DNA of 64,000 nt from a virus, in IMG/VR virus record IMGVR_UViG_3300032308_001297, positions 62,001 to 126,000 of that record. One strand, given 5' to 3'. The translations under genes and the position numbers were made by a program. Positions within the stretch are counted from its first letter, which is position 1, and each line of letters opens with the position of its first letter. Of this stretch, positions 46,701-55,899 are shown in pieces. The notes under the pieces are model-generated. The model made no database searches. It saw only the letters and a list, made by a program, of their open reading frames with translations, and had not been told where the DNA came from.

Positions 46701-49700
46701 TGCTCTGAGTTTTCTGTTCTAATTGATTAAGAGTTGTGTAATATTCAAGCCTTTTAATTCTTTGATCTAGCTGACCAATATCTTTCATTGTATAAACTCT
46801 ATTAGAAAATAGAGATGTTCTTACAGCAAGATCTTTACGTCTATAAGTTTCAAGTTCTCTAGCATTTAGAGTTGGGAATGGTGCAACATTAGCTGCAGCG
46901 ATAACCATGGAATCAACGTCAGGGTTTGGCGCTTTTGGATCTTCAGTAGGAACGCCTTGAATAACGCCAAGCTGTCCTTGTTGACTGATTGTAACGAGAT
47001 CCATACGACCTAAGAAGTATTCAATATCAGCCTGGAAGTTTGAATCTGGTTCTGAAAGATATGAGAAAGTTCCGGAAACAAACGTATTTGTTATTGATGG
47101 GTTAACAGTCGCACCAGCCATAGTAGTTGAACTATTGGCAGTGTTAGCTTTATATGCACGGAAATCTACAGAGTCTCTTAGATCGTAAGTAATATTTCCA
47201 GTTGTATATGTTGGTATTTCAGCCCAAGAAATTGTTGTATTAGTAACAGCTGAATTTATGGTTGGATACGAATCAACGGAGAAAAACCCAACGCCATTGT
47301 TCAAGTTAGCTGTAAAATGATCAACTTCAACTGTTAAATATGGAATTGAAGAAAGATAACCTCTATATTCAGGTCTTAATGCTAATGTTCCGTGATCGTA
47401 GTAGTCGTCTTTTTGCCCAGAACCGAAAACGAAAAATCTAGTTATATTTTCAGCTGTTGTGTTTGAGTATGAAGAATTCGATGAACCCCAAACATTTCTT
47501 AACTTCAACAAATCAGGAAGACCAAGATTCCATGGCCCATTAAAACCGCCAGAATTGTTTGCTAAATTTAATTTAACATATCTATTTTTCTTTACGTCTT
47601 TCCTAGCCTGTGTAGCTTGGCTTCTTCTCATTTTATATTGAACAGACATAGCTGTTGACGTGGTGGTTAATGGCAGAGAAGAATTGGCAGAACCAGTGCT
47701 AATATCAAAAGTAGTAGAGCTAGTAATGTTTACATAACGACTGCCTGGATACGTAGCGTCAAGCGGAACTTCATAACCAACTGGATAGAACTTAGCAACG
47801 TTAGCAGAAGCGTTAGTGAACGCACAGTTTGCATCCATAAACATGACAGTGCTGTTTGTGGAAACAATACGACGATAGTCCACAGTTCCACCAGAATTAA
47901 AAATCTTAACATATTCGCCATTAGCAAAATAAGTTGTTAAATTTGTTCCAGTTAATCTGTTATTTGAAGTGCTTACACCAAAAGAACCACCAACATTTAC
48001 AGTAGCAGCGTTTGCTCTAAAAGTAACAATGAATTCGTTTTCTAAAGTGTCGCCTAACTGAAATGGATAAGAACCACTATACCCTAGAGTATCAGAACCG
48101 CCAGTATAAGAAGAATTTGATGTTACGGATAGAATGCCTAAATTTGAAAGGTTAGAAGTAGATGTTGCTCTGAAATAAAACTCAGTAGCATTTACAGAAC
48201 CATTAGAACTACGTAGAGTTCTTAATGCTTTCTTACCAAACGGGAACACAAGGTTTGTTCTGCCGCTCTGGTTAAGAATTGCAGTAGTAGAAGAATTAGC
48301 AATATCGGCTCTGAATTCACCATAAGTGTTAACTGCAGAATTAGCAACGATAGCTTTAGCGTCGTTTAGGAAACTTTTGCCGCTATTCATTGTAATATCA
48401 GTCAAGTAAACACGATAAGTTGTTCCTGGTAGACCTGGATCTCCTTCGTCATGAACAATCTGTTTTACTTTGGCTGTACCAATTTTACTACCATTTACTG
48501 TATAATCAGCAACACCAACAGAGATAGTTGATTGTTGAGTGTCGTATAGATCAACAGTAATAAAGTTGGAGAAATCAAGAGCTCCCATGACTTCGTTAGC
48601 GTATACGAAGTTGCCATAATTTGTGGTAATTACCTGAGAATTGGCTTCTCTAGTTGTAATAGCTTTGTTTGTATCGATTTTAAGAGAAGAAAGGAAATCT
48701 ACTCTCTTACCGTGCACATAACCTGTACCAGAAGAAACTTCGTAAGAAAAGGCGTCAGTGTTTGAAGTGTTAGATGGATATGTTGCTTCGACTTGGAATG
48801 GCTTAATTACATAGTCGCCAGACTCTTCATAAGTTCTTTTATCAATATGATCGCCTAATTTTGAGTACGGATCATCTTGTCTGTTTAATACAATCTCATT
48901 AGTGATATTCGAGAATTCGAATACAATAAAGAAAGATTCGTTGTTAGCAATACTTGTTCTTAAACGAGAAGTTAAAGATGGAACCAATTTCAAACGATGA
49001 GCGCCAGGAGCGTTTTCGTTTGAATAACCTAGAGCGTTATCTAGTAGGCTTTCGTCTTCGGTTTCAGTAACAATTGACTCGGTTGTTTCAAACCCAACAA
49101 CATAATTCGCGACATTTGTATTATAATGATTAACTACGATTGTCTGACCATCAACTTTCTGGAAGAAACCTTTCTGGAAACACCATCCCTCTTCGATAGT
49201 TAATCCATAACCTTTACCGATGGCGTTGATTGTTGCATTAGTTGATATTACGTAAATAGAGTTAATTAAATTATTAGAATTTATAGCCCCTAGTTTAGAC
49301 TGATTTTGATTGTAGATTCTAATAAGTTCGCCATTAGCAAATGTAGTATTACCATTAACTCCTGTGTTTAGATATTTCACATGGAAGTGGTTAGTATCTG
49401 GATAATTTACCTCTAGACCTGCAGTTGTAACGAGAGCAACTGCACGAACATTTGAAGTTTGACCAACTAATAGACATTGGTTGTTTACGGCTGCGAATAC
49501 ACCATTAGCGTTAGCTGTGAAATTATCAACAACTCGAACGAAATCGAAACTTTTAATTGTGGTTGGAGAGCAACCGCTAATAACGCTACCATCGGTGAGA
49601 ATTTTTGTACCAAATTTATCAATTTGGTTCTGGAGCATAGTCTGAAGCTGGGTTAATTCTCTAGCCTGAACTGCAACTGTTGGGCGAAATAAAATTCTAT

Positions 49701-49767
49701 AGAATTTTTTGTTTTCGTCGAAATCATCAAAATAAGGGGATGTATTAAAATCAGTTTCTAAAGGCAT
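43756..49767 (-). CDS. Giant virion structural protein (DUF4815-like)
   Basis: 2003 residues, the largest gene in the window. The N-terminus TDFNTSPYFDDFDENKKFYR, ILFRPTVAVQARELTQLQTM, QNQIDKFGTKILTDGSVISG matches a family I recall as DUF4815 in T4-like cyanophages. The middle includes RLEYYTTLNQLEQKTQSIQV and long beta-rich parts. The C-terminus has YRYDFKEFVYTLPSSVGYSS-type and YQDYKTFAIKIVLLSTSGVF strands. It comes directly after the gp8-like gene, where T4 has gp9-gp10, so a baseplate-peripheral or fibre-anchoring role is inferred. The start MPLETDFN has no alternative nearby. Confidence 0.75.
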   Translation of the reverse strand: MPLETDFNTSPYFDDFDENKKFYRILFRPTVAVQARELTQLQTMLQNQIDKFGTKILTDGSVISGCSPTTIKSFDFVRVVDNFTANANGVFAAVNNQCLLVGQTSNVRAVALVTTAGLEVNYPDTNHFHVKYLNTGVNGNTTFANGELIRIYNQNQSKLGAINSNNLINSIYVISTNATINAIGKGYGLTIEEGWCFQKGFFQKVDGQTIVVNHYNTNVANYVVGFETTESIVTETEDESLLDNALGYSNENAPGAHRLKLVPSLTSRLRTSIANNESFFIVFEFSNITNEIVLNRQDDPYSKLGDHIDKRTYEESGDYVIKPFQVEATYPSNTSNTDAFSYEVSSGTGYVHGKRVDFLSSLKIDTNKAITTREANSQVITTNYGNFVYANEVMGALDFSNFITVDLYDTQQSTISVGVADYTVNGSKIGTAKVKQIVHDEGDPGLPGTTYRVYLTDITMNSGKSFLNDAKAIVANSAVNTYGEFRADIANSSTTAILNQSGRTNLVFPFGKKALRTLRSSNGSVNATEFYFRATSTSNLSNLGILSVTSNSSYTGGSDTLGYSGSYPFQLGDTLENEFIVTFRANAATVNVGGSFGVSTSNNRLTGTNLTTYFANGEYVKIFNSGGTVDYRRIVSTNSTVMFMDANCAFTNASANVAKFYPVGYEVPLDATYPGSRYVNITSSTTFDISTGSANSSLPLTTTSTAMSVQYKMRRSQATQARKDVKKNRYVKLNLANNSGGFNGPWNLGLPDLLKLRNVWGSSNSSYSNTTAENITRFFVFGSGQKDDYYDHGTLALRPEYRGYLSSIPYLTVEVDHFTANLNNGVGFFSVDSYPTINSAVTNTTISWAEIPTYTTGNITYDLRDSVDFRAYKANTANSSTTMAGATVNPSITNTFVSGTFSYLSEPDSNFQADIEYFLGRMDLVTISQQGQLGVIQGVPTEDPKAPNPDVDSMVIAAANVAPFPTLNARELETYRRKDLAVRTSLFSNRVYTMKDIGQLDQRIKRLEYYTTLNQLEQKTQSIQVPDASGLNRFKNGIFADPMTSHLFAEASDEGYRWCIDIRQGHGRPTFTTKDIDLAFNNTTSTGVTLTGKLVTRPYSHEQYIFQPYATKYRNNNQDIWTWNGTLNLYPNYDMNKDETSIPNADAVLDLMQPFIELGEAGNIWGSHYGPWQVYAQSGNVYSGLWTYWQQLVTTHWYVPMTNTVELGRFLTDIAVQPYIKSKTIAFIATGVKPSSRMYAYFDETPVSAYCAPGSLNTSLGATASAIVSAAARTGRPDTAVNRTGNFGDPIFSDQFGNVFGVFNIPQGQFRVGERRFMIMDADSLVYGDDAALSKAVGTYVASNITTTSQEATITTITPDVRTCYSYNYTTTYFRDPIAQSFKVESPQQESGVFATKIDLFFKSKDANTGIRAIICGMNAGLPDNNKIFGWGRVDANNVSISDIANAATTIVFNDPIYLAGNTEYAFWVEPESSTPDYNMWVAEMGDFDTITGSQIGSNPYTGESFRSSNARTWTALPREDVKFNLYVANFTVGTGQAYFDNENDEFITYNSIALANSLVTPSSASGDEVYVINASSNAIINSPATIHGSLQSIDLANNQLILDSSTGNFSPAQKIGFFRFRTAGNTAEAAANLNTLIATANVVSIDDYAYHAIVPRFSTITPLGTAITTEFVGSSNSGIIDTTYSELEFDIEREMLDYERKIYSRSNEPGILGGNTKSLTIKNQLTCVQKYVSPAIDISRKGAKVINNTINFSSFGEDTGNGNALCRYISQPIVLADGQDSEDMKIYLSAYRPYNTDVEVYAKFLSASDPETLVDKDWTKLNNDSSELYCSPIDRYDFKEFVYTLPSSVGYSSYNVTANTTGVSNTSETIAIEAANSIFSVGNKVYYAVPASNTAIGGLTANSYYYVSFANSSAIAVANTPGGANVNITESRTGAGEVHTITGPVVHRAFANASNFGIIEYNSESGARYQDYKTFAIKIVLLSTSGVFVPKIDDLRGIALMV

Positions 49768-49784
49768 ATTTTGCTAACCCTATC

Positions 49785-51341
49785 TTATAACTTGATTACC
49801 AGTCTAAAAGTTTCCGACTGTGTGTTTGATCTTACTGTATTATTTATGTTCTGGATATACATTGTATAGATGTCTTGAGAGAAGATATCGCCTCTATCTT
49901 GTAAAGCAAAAGAAGTTACGACAGCGCCATTGGAGTTTTTAATATATTCTCCATCAACAAAATATTTGTCTCCAACAAAATGTGCAACAGAGCCGTTTGA
50001 CCAAACTATTGTGGCTCTAGCGTTACTAGTAGCGCCGATAATAACATCAGTATTAGTAAATGTATAAGCTGGGGAACATGTTGCTATTCCAATCTGACTG
50101 AAGGTATTTGAACTATATCTTGAACCCTTAGATTGATTGTTTGCAATCAATGCGTATGGATTCTTAACTAGACCAATTTTATTATATGTGACATTTGAAG
50201 ATATAGCGTTTGATTCAGTGTTTGAAAATGTAAAGGAAATCGATAATCCCTGCATATCCAATTCAATCGCAGGATCTTTACCATGACCTCCTGGTGGAGG
50301 AACGATAGGATAAACAGTAGCCCCCGAACCATATGATGAATTACTAACAACAACTGCATTAGCCCATGTAATAGAGGATCCTCTATCTAAACAAACCACA
50401 GAAGCGATAGAATTAGTTACAGCGTTAACGACTGTATAAGCTGTTGGGTTATTACCGCTAGCAGAATCACTGGTGAATAAAATTCTTGGAGAAATTTTAT
50501 ACAAAGAAGCGCCAGCAGTAATAGCAGCAGTGTTAGCTGCTGAATCTAAAGAAACTGTTCTTACTGGTCCAGAAACTGTATAGTCTGTAATATTGAAAAT
50601 TTGATATGAATTATTACTTGAACTGTAAATATAAATGCTGTTATTTACATAATGGCCTGGAATCGAAGAAGCATTAGCTTCAATAACCAAAGCTGTAGTA
50701 TTTGTTACGCCCTGGATTGTGCCGTTATGATATGTTTCATACCCAGATCCACCAGTATTAACAACAACAGTTTCAATTCCAGAATATGTTAAAGAAGAAG
50801 ACTGAATAGTAGTGTTAGGGTAAATTGGACAATAATTAATAGTAGAAAATCTATCAAAATCTTCTGTTGAAACAGAAGCTACATATCTCCATTTATAACC
50901 ATCTTCGGTAGTCTGGAAAGTTGTTGATTGAGTTGGAGTTCCTATGGATGCTGGATTTTTTATAGAAGCAGCGCCATTTGCATTGTCAATGCATTTGTAA
51001 AAATGATATGTTCCACCAATAGCTGTTGGAGGAGCGACTACATAAAACACACTATTAGACAAGTCTTTGGTGTTATCGTATCTATCATAAACTGTATTAG
51101 AATTCCAAACATACTTTTTTACTATAGGTGCGAAATTATTTGCTAATAATTTTTTACCAAATAACATTTGCCAATCATTTATGAAATATTTTTCATAATC
51201 GTTATTTTCTATAGATGGTGTATCTCCTGGCCATGGTTCAGCGCCAGCTGCGAATGCATAATAATGAGAAGTATTAGTTGAAACATTATCAACAATCTCG
51301 TCGTAAATAGCTTTTTTGAAAGACGGCGTTAGTTTTCCCAT
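49785..51341 (-). CDS. 8: Baseplate wedge protein gp8-like
   Basis: 518 residues (T4 gp8 is 334). The N-terminus HYYAFAAGAEPWPGDTPSIE and the segment NTVYDRYDNTKDLSNSVFYV, FYKCIDN, TTEDGYKWRYVASVS parallel T4 gp8 (GRSEPW; YRCLD; GDGYVWEYLFEI). A long Ser/Asn-rich insertion (residues 195-420) makes it larger. gp8 dimers bridge gp7 and gp10 in the T4 wedge. The order gp25-gp6-gp7-gp8 agrees with T4, apart from a fibre gene inserted before it. Confidence 0.75.
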   Translation of the reverse strand: MGKLTPSFKKAIYDEIVDNVSTNTSHYYAFAAGAEPWPGDTPSIENNDYEKYFINDWQMLFGKKLLANNFAPIVKKYVWNSNTVYDRYDNTKDLSNSVFYVVAPPTAIGGTYHFYKCIDNANGAASIKNPASIGTPTQSTTFQTTEDGYKWRYVASVSTEDFDRFSTINYCPIYPNTTIQSSSLTYSGIETVVVNTGGSGYETYHNGTIQGVTNTTALVIEANASSIPGHYVNNSIYIYSSSNNSYQIFNITDYTVSGPVRTVSLDSAANTAAITAGASLYKISPRILFTSDSASGNNPTAYTVVNAVTNSIASVVCLDRGSSITWANAVVVSNSSYGSGATVYPIVPPPGGHGKDPAIELDMQGLSISFTFSNTESNAISSNVTYNKIGLVKNPYALIANNQSKGSRYSSNTFSQIGIATCSPAYTFTNTDVIIGATSNARATIVWSNGSVAHFVGDKYFVDGEYIKNSNGAVVTSFALQDRGDIFSQDIYTMYIQNINNTVRSNTQSETFRLVIKL

Positions 51342-53107
51342 TATTTGACATCCATTAAATATGAACCATAAAGATTTGTGCCATCTGAAATGAACATTAC
51401 AATATCTCTGGCGCCAGCAGTCGTAGTAAGTTCAGGTGCAACACCAGCAGTCCATTTAAATACAGAGTTCCAACTAATAGTTCTACTTCCAGGACTATCT
51501 TGAATCACGTGAAGAATATAATTTCCTATTTTTAGATTAGTTGGTGCAGCCATAGTTCTGTTACCACCAAGAGTAACTGTTGCTACCTGACCCAATGCAG
51601 TGTTCCAATTAATAGTTGAACCGTCTGTTAAAGTCTGCGAAAGAACATTAGCTGCTGCAACACTTACCGTTCCGCCAAAATTAGTATTGGCGTTGAAATT
51701 GGCAACACCGTTACAATTAACTACGCCAGTGAAAGCAGAATTACCAGTAACATTCAAATTACCGCCAACGTTTGCCGTGCTAGATAAAGTGGCAGAGCCA
51801 GTAACAGAAATAGTGTTAGCAAAAGAAACATTTGATGTAATTGATGGTATAGTAACATTTGCATTAAAAGATACAGTATTATTAAATTGAAAAATACCAT
51901 AAACATTAACAGTAGCAGTATTGGTTATTGTTACGTTTGCTGCGAAAGAAGAAACATTTGATACATATGTTGGACCAAGAATATACAGATTAGTATTTGT
52001 AATTACGTTTGCGAAAAAGCTCGTGTTTCCAGTAAAAGTGGCTGCATTACTCCACGAGTAAAATGCGCTCGTATTTACACCTGGAACGGTCGACCAATAC
52101 ACAGTCGATCCATTAGAAGTTAATAGCTGTCCAGCTGAACCTGTGGATCCATTGGCTTCTAGGAATTTTGTATTAGGGATCACAAACCCAGAAGAGTTAA
52201 TAACAAAACTATTAACAGAAATAGTATTGGCTTGAATTTCTTTATTAAAGATATGAGTATTGGACCATATGAAATAGCCAGCTGTATTAACAGAGGCAAC
52301 GCCAGGAGAAGACCAGTAAACTCTTGAACTACCGTCAGAAGTCAAATATTGACCAGCTGTACCGAGAGAACCATTGGCTTCAACAGGAAGAGCGTCGCCG
52401 AAAGAAAGCTGTGTGCTATTTACAACAAGTTTTCCACCAACTTGAACGACAGCTGCATTTACTGTTCCTGTGAAAACACCAGTGCTGTTTGCTACAGTAC
52501 TGGTTCCAACAGTGTGAGAAGAAGAGTTTATAACTCCGGTATGATAGATACCAGTAGAATTAGCAATGAGATCAGAACCAACAGTATGCGCTGCAGAATT
52601 GACCGTTCCTGTATGGTACAAGCCAGTGCTATTCCCAATAAGGTTAGTGCCGACAGTATGAGAGGCTGCATTAATTACTCCTGTGTGATATACTCCTGTA
52701 GCATTACCAACAAGGTTAGATCCAACAGTGAAAGAAGCGGCGTTAGCAGAACCATTAACAGTAAGGACAGTAGAATTTACAAATAGGTAATTAGCGACGT
52801 TTGCAGTACCACCAACATTCAAGTTAGCCGAAGCGTTAACAAGGGTTGAATTAACGATTAAGCTATTTGCTAAGTTTAAGAGGCTATTGTTGGCTGTAAA
52901 TCTGACAGTAGAATTACCGAAATAGAAACCAACTGCATTAGATACAGAAGAATTTACAGTTGAATTACCAACTGTGATCATACCAGAAGCTATGTAAGTG
53001 GTATAAATTTCTGTAAAATTATTATTGATTTTGATCATACCGTTTCGAACGGTATCACCAGTTCCATCGTTTGGCGCTGAACCTACGTTAACAACCTGTT
53101 GAGCCAA
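51341..53107 (-). CDS. Baseplate-linked fibre protein with 24-residue repeats
   Basis: 588 residues. The N-terminus VVNVGSAPNDGTGDTVRNGM, IKINNNFTEIYTTY is a common attachment module of phage fibres. Residues 123-217 are four tandem repeats of 24 residues (AASHTVGTNLIGNSTGLYHT-G type). The last 100 residues (VTLGGNRTMAAPTNLKIGNY, GTNLYGSYLMDVK) match the end of the fibre at 32313-33869. It sits between gp7-like and gp8-like genes, where T4 gp9 or gp12-type fibres would be expected nearby. Confidence 0.75.
   Translation of the reverse strand: MAQQVVNVGSAPNDGTGDTVRNGMIKINNNFTEIYTTYIASGMITVGNSTVNSSVSNAVGFYFGNSTVRFTANNSLLNLANSLIVNSTLVNASANLNVGGTANVANYLFVNSTVLTVNGSANAASFTVGSNLVGNATGVYHTGVINAASHTVGTNLIGNSTGLYHTGTVNSAAHTVGSDLIANSTGIYHTGVINSSSHTVGTSTVANSTGVFTGTVNAAVVQVGGKLVVNSTQLSFGDALPVEANGSLGTAGQYLTSDGSSRVYWSSPGVASVNTAGYFIWSNTHIFNKEIQANTISVNSFVINSSGFVIPNTKFLEANGSTGSAGQLLTSNGSTVYWSTVPGVNTSAFYSWSNAATFTGNTSFFANVITNTNLYILGPTYVSNVSSFAANVTITNTATVNVYGIFQFNNTVSFNANVTIPSITSNVSFANTISVTGSATLSSTANVGGNLNVTGNSAFTGVVNCNGVANFNANTNFGGTVSVAAANVLSQTLTDGSTINWNTALGQVATVTLGGNRTMAAPTNLKIGNYILHVIQDSPGSRTISWNSVFKWTAGVAPELTTTAGARDIVMFISDGTNLYGSYLMDVK
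52457..52741. repeat. Four tandem 24-residue (72-bp) repeats
   Basis: Protein residues 123-146, 147-170, 171-194 and 195-217 of the 588-residue fibre. The consensus is (A/S)(A/S)SHTVG(T/S)(N/D)L(I/V)(G/A)NSTG(L/I/V)YHTG(V/T)(I/V)N. Copies vary by several residues each, and the last is one residue shorter. Confidence 0.85.
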
Positions 53108-53121
53108 TTTCTATCCCCTTA

Positions 53122-55899
53122 TTATGAAATTCTGTCTGTAGTGGTCGAAGAATCACAACGTAATATCGCACTCGAACACAAAAATTGATAACCAATTATG
53201 AGCGTGTCAGCCTGAGATGGTTCTTCTAGAATACCTAAAAGTTCTTCTTCTAGATTAATTAGTAGAAATTTACCAAATAATTCCGATCCAGAAGAATGAA
53301 AAGTTTCGTATAAAATATTCTTATATTTATCTAATGTTCTGGCGACTTGAATTTCGTAAGAATAATCTTGATAATAATAACTGTCTTGGATATATTTATT
53401 TGAGTTTAAAAACCCTTGAGTGTTTATCCAATATCCTCTACCTCTACCAGATCCTCTTAGATTAACTCTGCCTGTAATTTCTGCAGAAACATTAAAAGGA
53501 GCCAATGTAGCTTCTAAAAACGCTCCAGAACCATTAACTGTTTGGATAGATATTTTAGGAATAACATCATAACCAGCGCCAGTTTCAGTTAAAGTTGTAG
53601 ATATAATAGAACCGTTAGCGTCAGTGGTGATATAACCTTGAGAAGTCACAGAAGGGAAACCGCCCGAAAATATCAATTTTTCATTGTTAGCGTAACCCTG
53701 ACCTGTTTGTAAAATACTAATAGTATTAGAAACCGCACCATAGAGGTAAGCCTTTACGTATTCTCCTTGAACGTAACCTTTACCAGAAGAAAACAATTTT
53801 ACTTGTGCAACAACGCCAGCGCCGCCAGTATAGTTAGCGTCAATACTTGCATTCTCGCCGTATGTTTCACCTGCAGGGTTAGCCATTAAAGATTCGTAAG
53901 TTGCAAACTGCGAAGGAAGAATAGTTGGCATAACTCTATAGTTCGCAGAAGGTGTAGAATTTAAAGTTGGTTTTCCATACAAAAACATACTAGTAGAGTT
54001 AACAACTTGTCTTACAACTATTAGCTGTTTAGAGCTAGAAAGCGAACTATTGGCCTGAACCTGGATAACACTATTACCGCTGAAGATAGTAGTAAATGCA
54101 GTATTGACACCAGTTATATAAGGTAAAAATGTAGCTTCAAATGCAGCACCAGAACCAGCAGAATTACCGCCAGTAGAATTAGAAACAGTAATATTTGAAG
54201 TTGGTGCAGAGAAATTTGCTCCATAGTTTGATAGAATTATAGAAGTAATACCACCTGTAGCATTTGTAGTGACATTTGCTACGGCGTTTGTTCCAGTAGG
54301 ATTGACAACAGTAACATAATCCGTGTTACTATAACCTGACATAGTTCCAGCAGCACCAATAGAGAAAACTCGAGTGTTTGTAGAACTATAAGAAACATTG
54401 CCTCTCATAGTGTTCGAAGCAAGAGTTGATCTTACGAATGTATTAGCTCTCTGTACGTAACTGTTACCAATACGAATGCTTGCAAGAGAAGAAATTTTAC
54501 CAAAAACACTATTTGTGAAAGTTAAACACCCATTAGTAGTATTAACTGTATAAGAGAGTATTGATGTATTTGTATTACCGTAAGCAGAACCATAAGCCAC
54601 ATTAGTAATCAATACAGTAGGAGTTGCGTTAACAAAAGCAGAACCATTATTAGATATAGTAAAATAAAGAGCCCCACCAGTTGTATTTGTTACCATAGTT
54701 ACTGTGGCATTAACTCCTCCTGGTTGATCGCTAACAAATACGATAACATCGTTATTGTTATAACCTAATGGAGTTCCAGTGTATGAAATGGCGTTCAAAC
54801 TTATGTTAGAGCCAATGGCGGAAACTATATTAGCTCCTGGATTATTAGGGAATCCATAAGAAGTAGCGTTAATAACTTTGTTAACATCAACCATATTACA
54901 AATAAGATCGGTGTTATAAGTTATGGTCTGAGGAGAAATAACAGAACCAATTTCAAAAGAAGCGCCTTGACCATAATTATCACGGAGACCTCTATATGTA
55001 AATGTAGAAGCGTTTGCAGTGTAACCCCAACCACCATCTAAAATATCAAAATAGATAGATCCATAGCCAATAGCAATTTCACTGGCTTTAATTAAACCTT
55101 CAACGCCCTCTGAAATTCTTTGACCTGTTTCTAAATCATTTGATGCGATTTTAAATATCGATCCAATTTTAAAACCTTGACCGCCAGAGAAAACCTCAAT
55201 GTTATCTAAAGAACCTAAATTGCGTGGAGCGGCGACAGTAGCCGAAGTATTAGCTTCTTGACCTTTTAAAACGATTGGTTCATCGATAGTAAATTCACCA
55301 CCATATGGTCTTACATTAGTGATATAAAGAATACTAGAATTTTTACCGGAAAAATTTTCTCTTACATAATTTTCCACTACAGCGGTTGTGCCTGATGTAA
55401 TGCCTATGATAGTTTTTCCAACATAATCAGAAAGAACCAGAGAATCAGAAAGTTCTAGATATCTTGGTTCAACCCAAATACCATCTGAAGCTCTAAGAAT
55501 ATCTTTACCTGGAAGATAAATTTCAACGTCTTCTCCATAAACAAGTTTGAACAAAAGACGATAACATTGAATTGTACCTTTTGAGCGGTAAACGTCAAGA
55601 ATATGTTTTAGAAGGAATCTTTTACTTGTAATAGTTTTGAATGGGATACCATAAAGATATTTTTGTTGAAAGTGAGAAAGAAATTTAGTAAGAGTTTCGT
55701 CAATATCTCTGTAGCTTAAAAGTTCTCTCGTTTCTGCAATAGGTCCACCATCAGGAGTTTGATGTTCAATACTCTCTGTTTCCATCCATTCATAATATGC
55801 TTTTAAGAATAGGATAAAATTCTCGCCCTCTTCTTGATAGAAACGAGGTAATTGAGATTCAATAAAATTTGATATAAATTTTTCTTGTGAAAAATCCAT
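53122..55899 (-). CDS. 7: Baseplate wedge protein gp7-like
   Basis: 925 residues (T4 gp7 is 1032). The N-terminal helical domain reads NFIESQLPRFYQEEGENFIL, FLKAYYEWMETESIE and SKRFLLKHILDVYRSKGTIQ, CYRLLFKLVYGEDVEIYLPG. Beyond residue 170 it is beta-repeat-rich, with GSGYD/GAGYD-type turns (ITTTLTETGAGYDVIPKISI-like). The C-terminus (LFGKFLLINLEEELLGILEE) is helical. Assignment as gp7 rests mainly on position directly after gp6 and on length. Direct similarity to T4 gp7 is not obvious to me. Confidence 0.65.
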   Translation of the reverse strand: MDFSQEKFISNFIESQLPRFYQEEGENFILFLKAYYEWMETESIEHQTPDGGPIAETRELLSYRDIDETLTKFLSHFQQKYLYGIPFKTITSKRFLLKHILDVYRSKGTIQCYRLLFKLVYGEDVEIYLPGKDILRASDGIWVEPRYLELSDSLVLSDYVGKTIIGITSGTTAVVENYVRENFSGKNSSILYITNVRPYGGEFTIDEPIVLKGQEANTSATVAAPRNLGSLDNIEVFSGGQGFKIGSIFKIASNDLETGQRISEGVEGLIKASEIAIGYGSIYFDILDGGWGYTANASTFTYRGLRDNYGQGASFEIGSVISPQTITYNTDLICNMVDVNKVINATSYGFPNNPGANIVSAIGSNISLNAISYTGTPLGYNNNDVIVFVSDQPGGVNATVTMVTNTTGGALYFTISNNGSAFVNATPTVLITNVAYGSAYGNTNTSILSYTVNTTNGCLTFTNSVFGKISSLASIRIGNSYVQRANTFVRSTLASNTMRGNVSYSSTNTRVFSIGAAGTMSGYSNTDYVTVVNPTGTNAVANVTTNATGGITSIILSNYGANFSAPTSNITVSNSTGGNSAGSGAAFEATFLPYITGVNTAFTTIFSGNSVIQVQANSSLSSSKQLIVVRQVVNSTSMFLYGKPTLNSTPSANYRVMPTILPSQFATYESLMANPAGETYGENASIDANYTGGAGVVAQVKLFSSGKGYVQGEYVKAYLYGAVSNTISILQTGQGYANNEKLIFSGGFPSVTSQGYITTDANGSIISTTLTETGAGYDVIPKISIQTVNGSGAFLEATLAPFNVSAEITGRVNLRGSGRGRGYWINTQGFLNSNKYIQDSYYYQDYSYEIQVARTLDKYKNILYETFHSSGSELFGKFLLINLEEELLGILEEPSQADTLIIGYQFLCSSAILRCDSSTTTDRIS

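Noticed and set aside
52457-52741. Regularly spaced repeats that could suggest a CRISPR-like array
   Set aside because: The 72-bp units are in frame, diverged, and have no conserved repeat with unique spacers. They are protein repeats.
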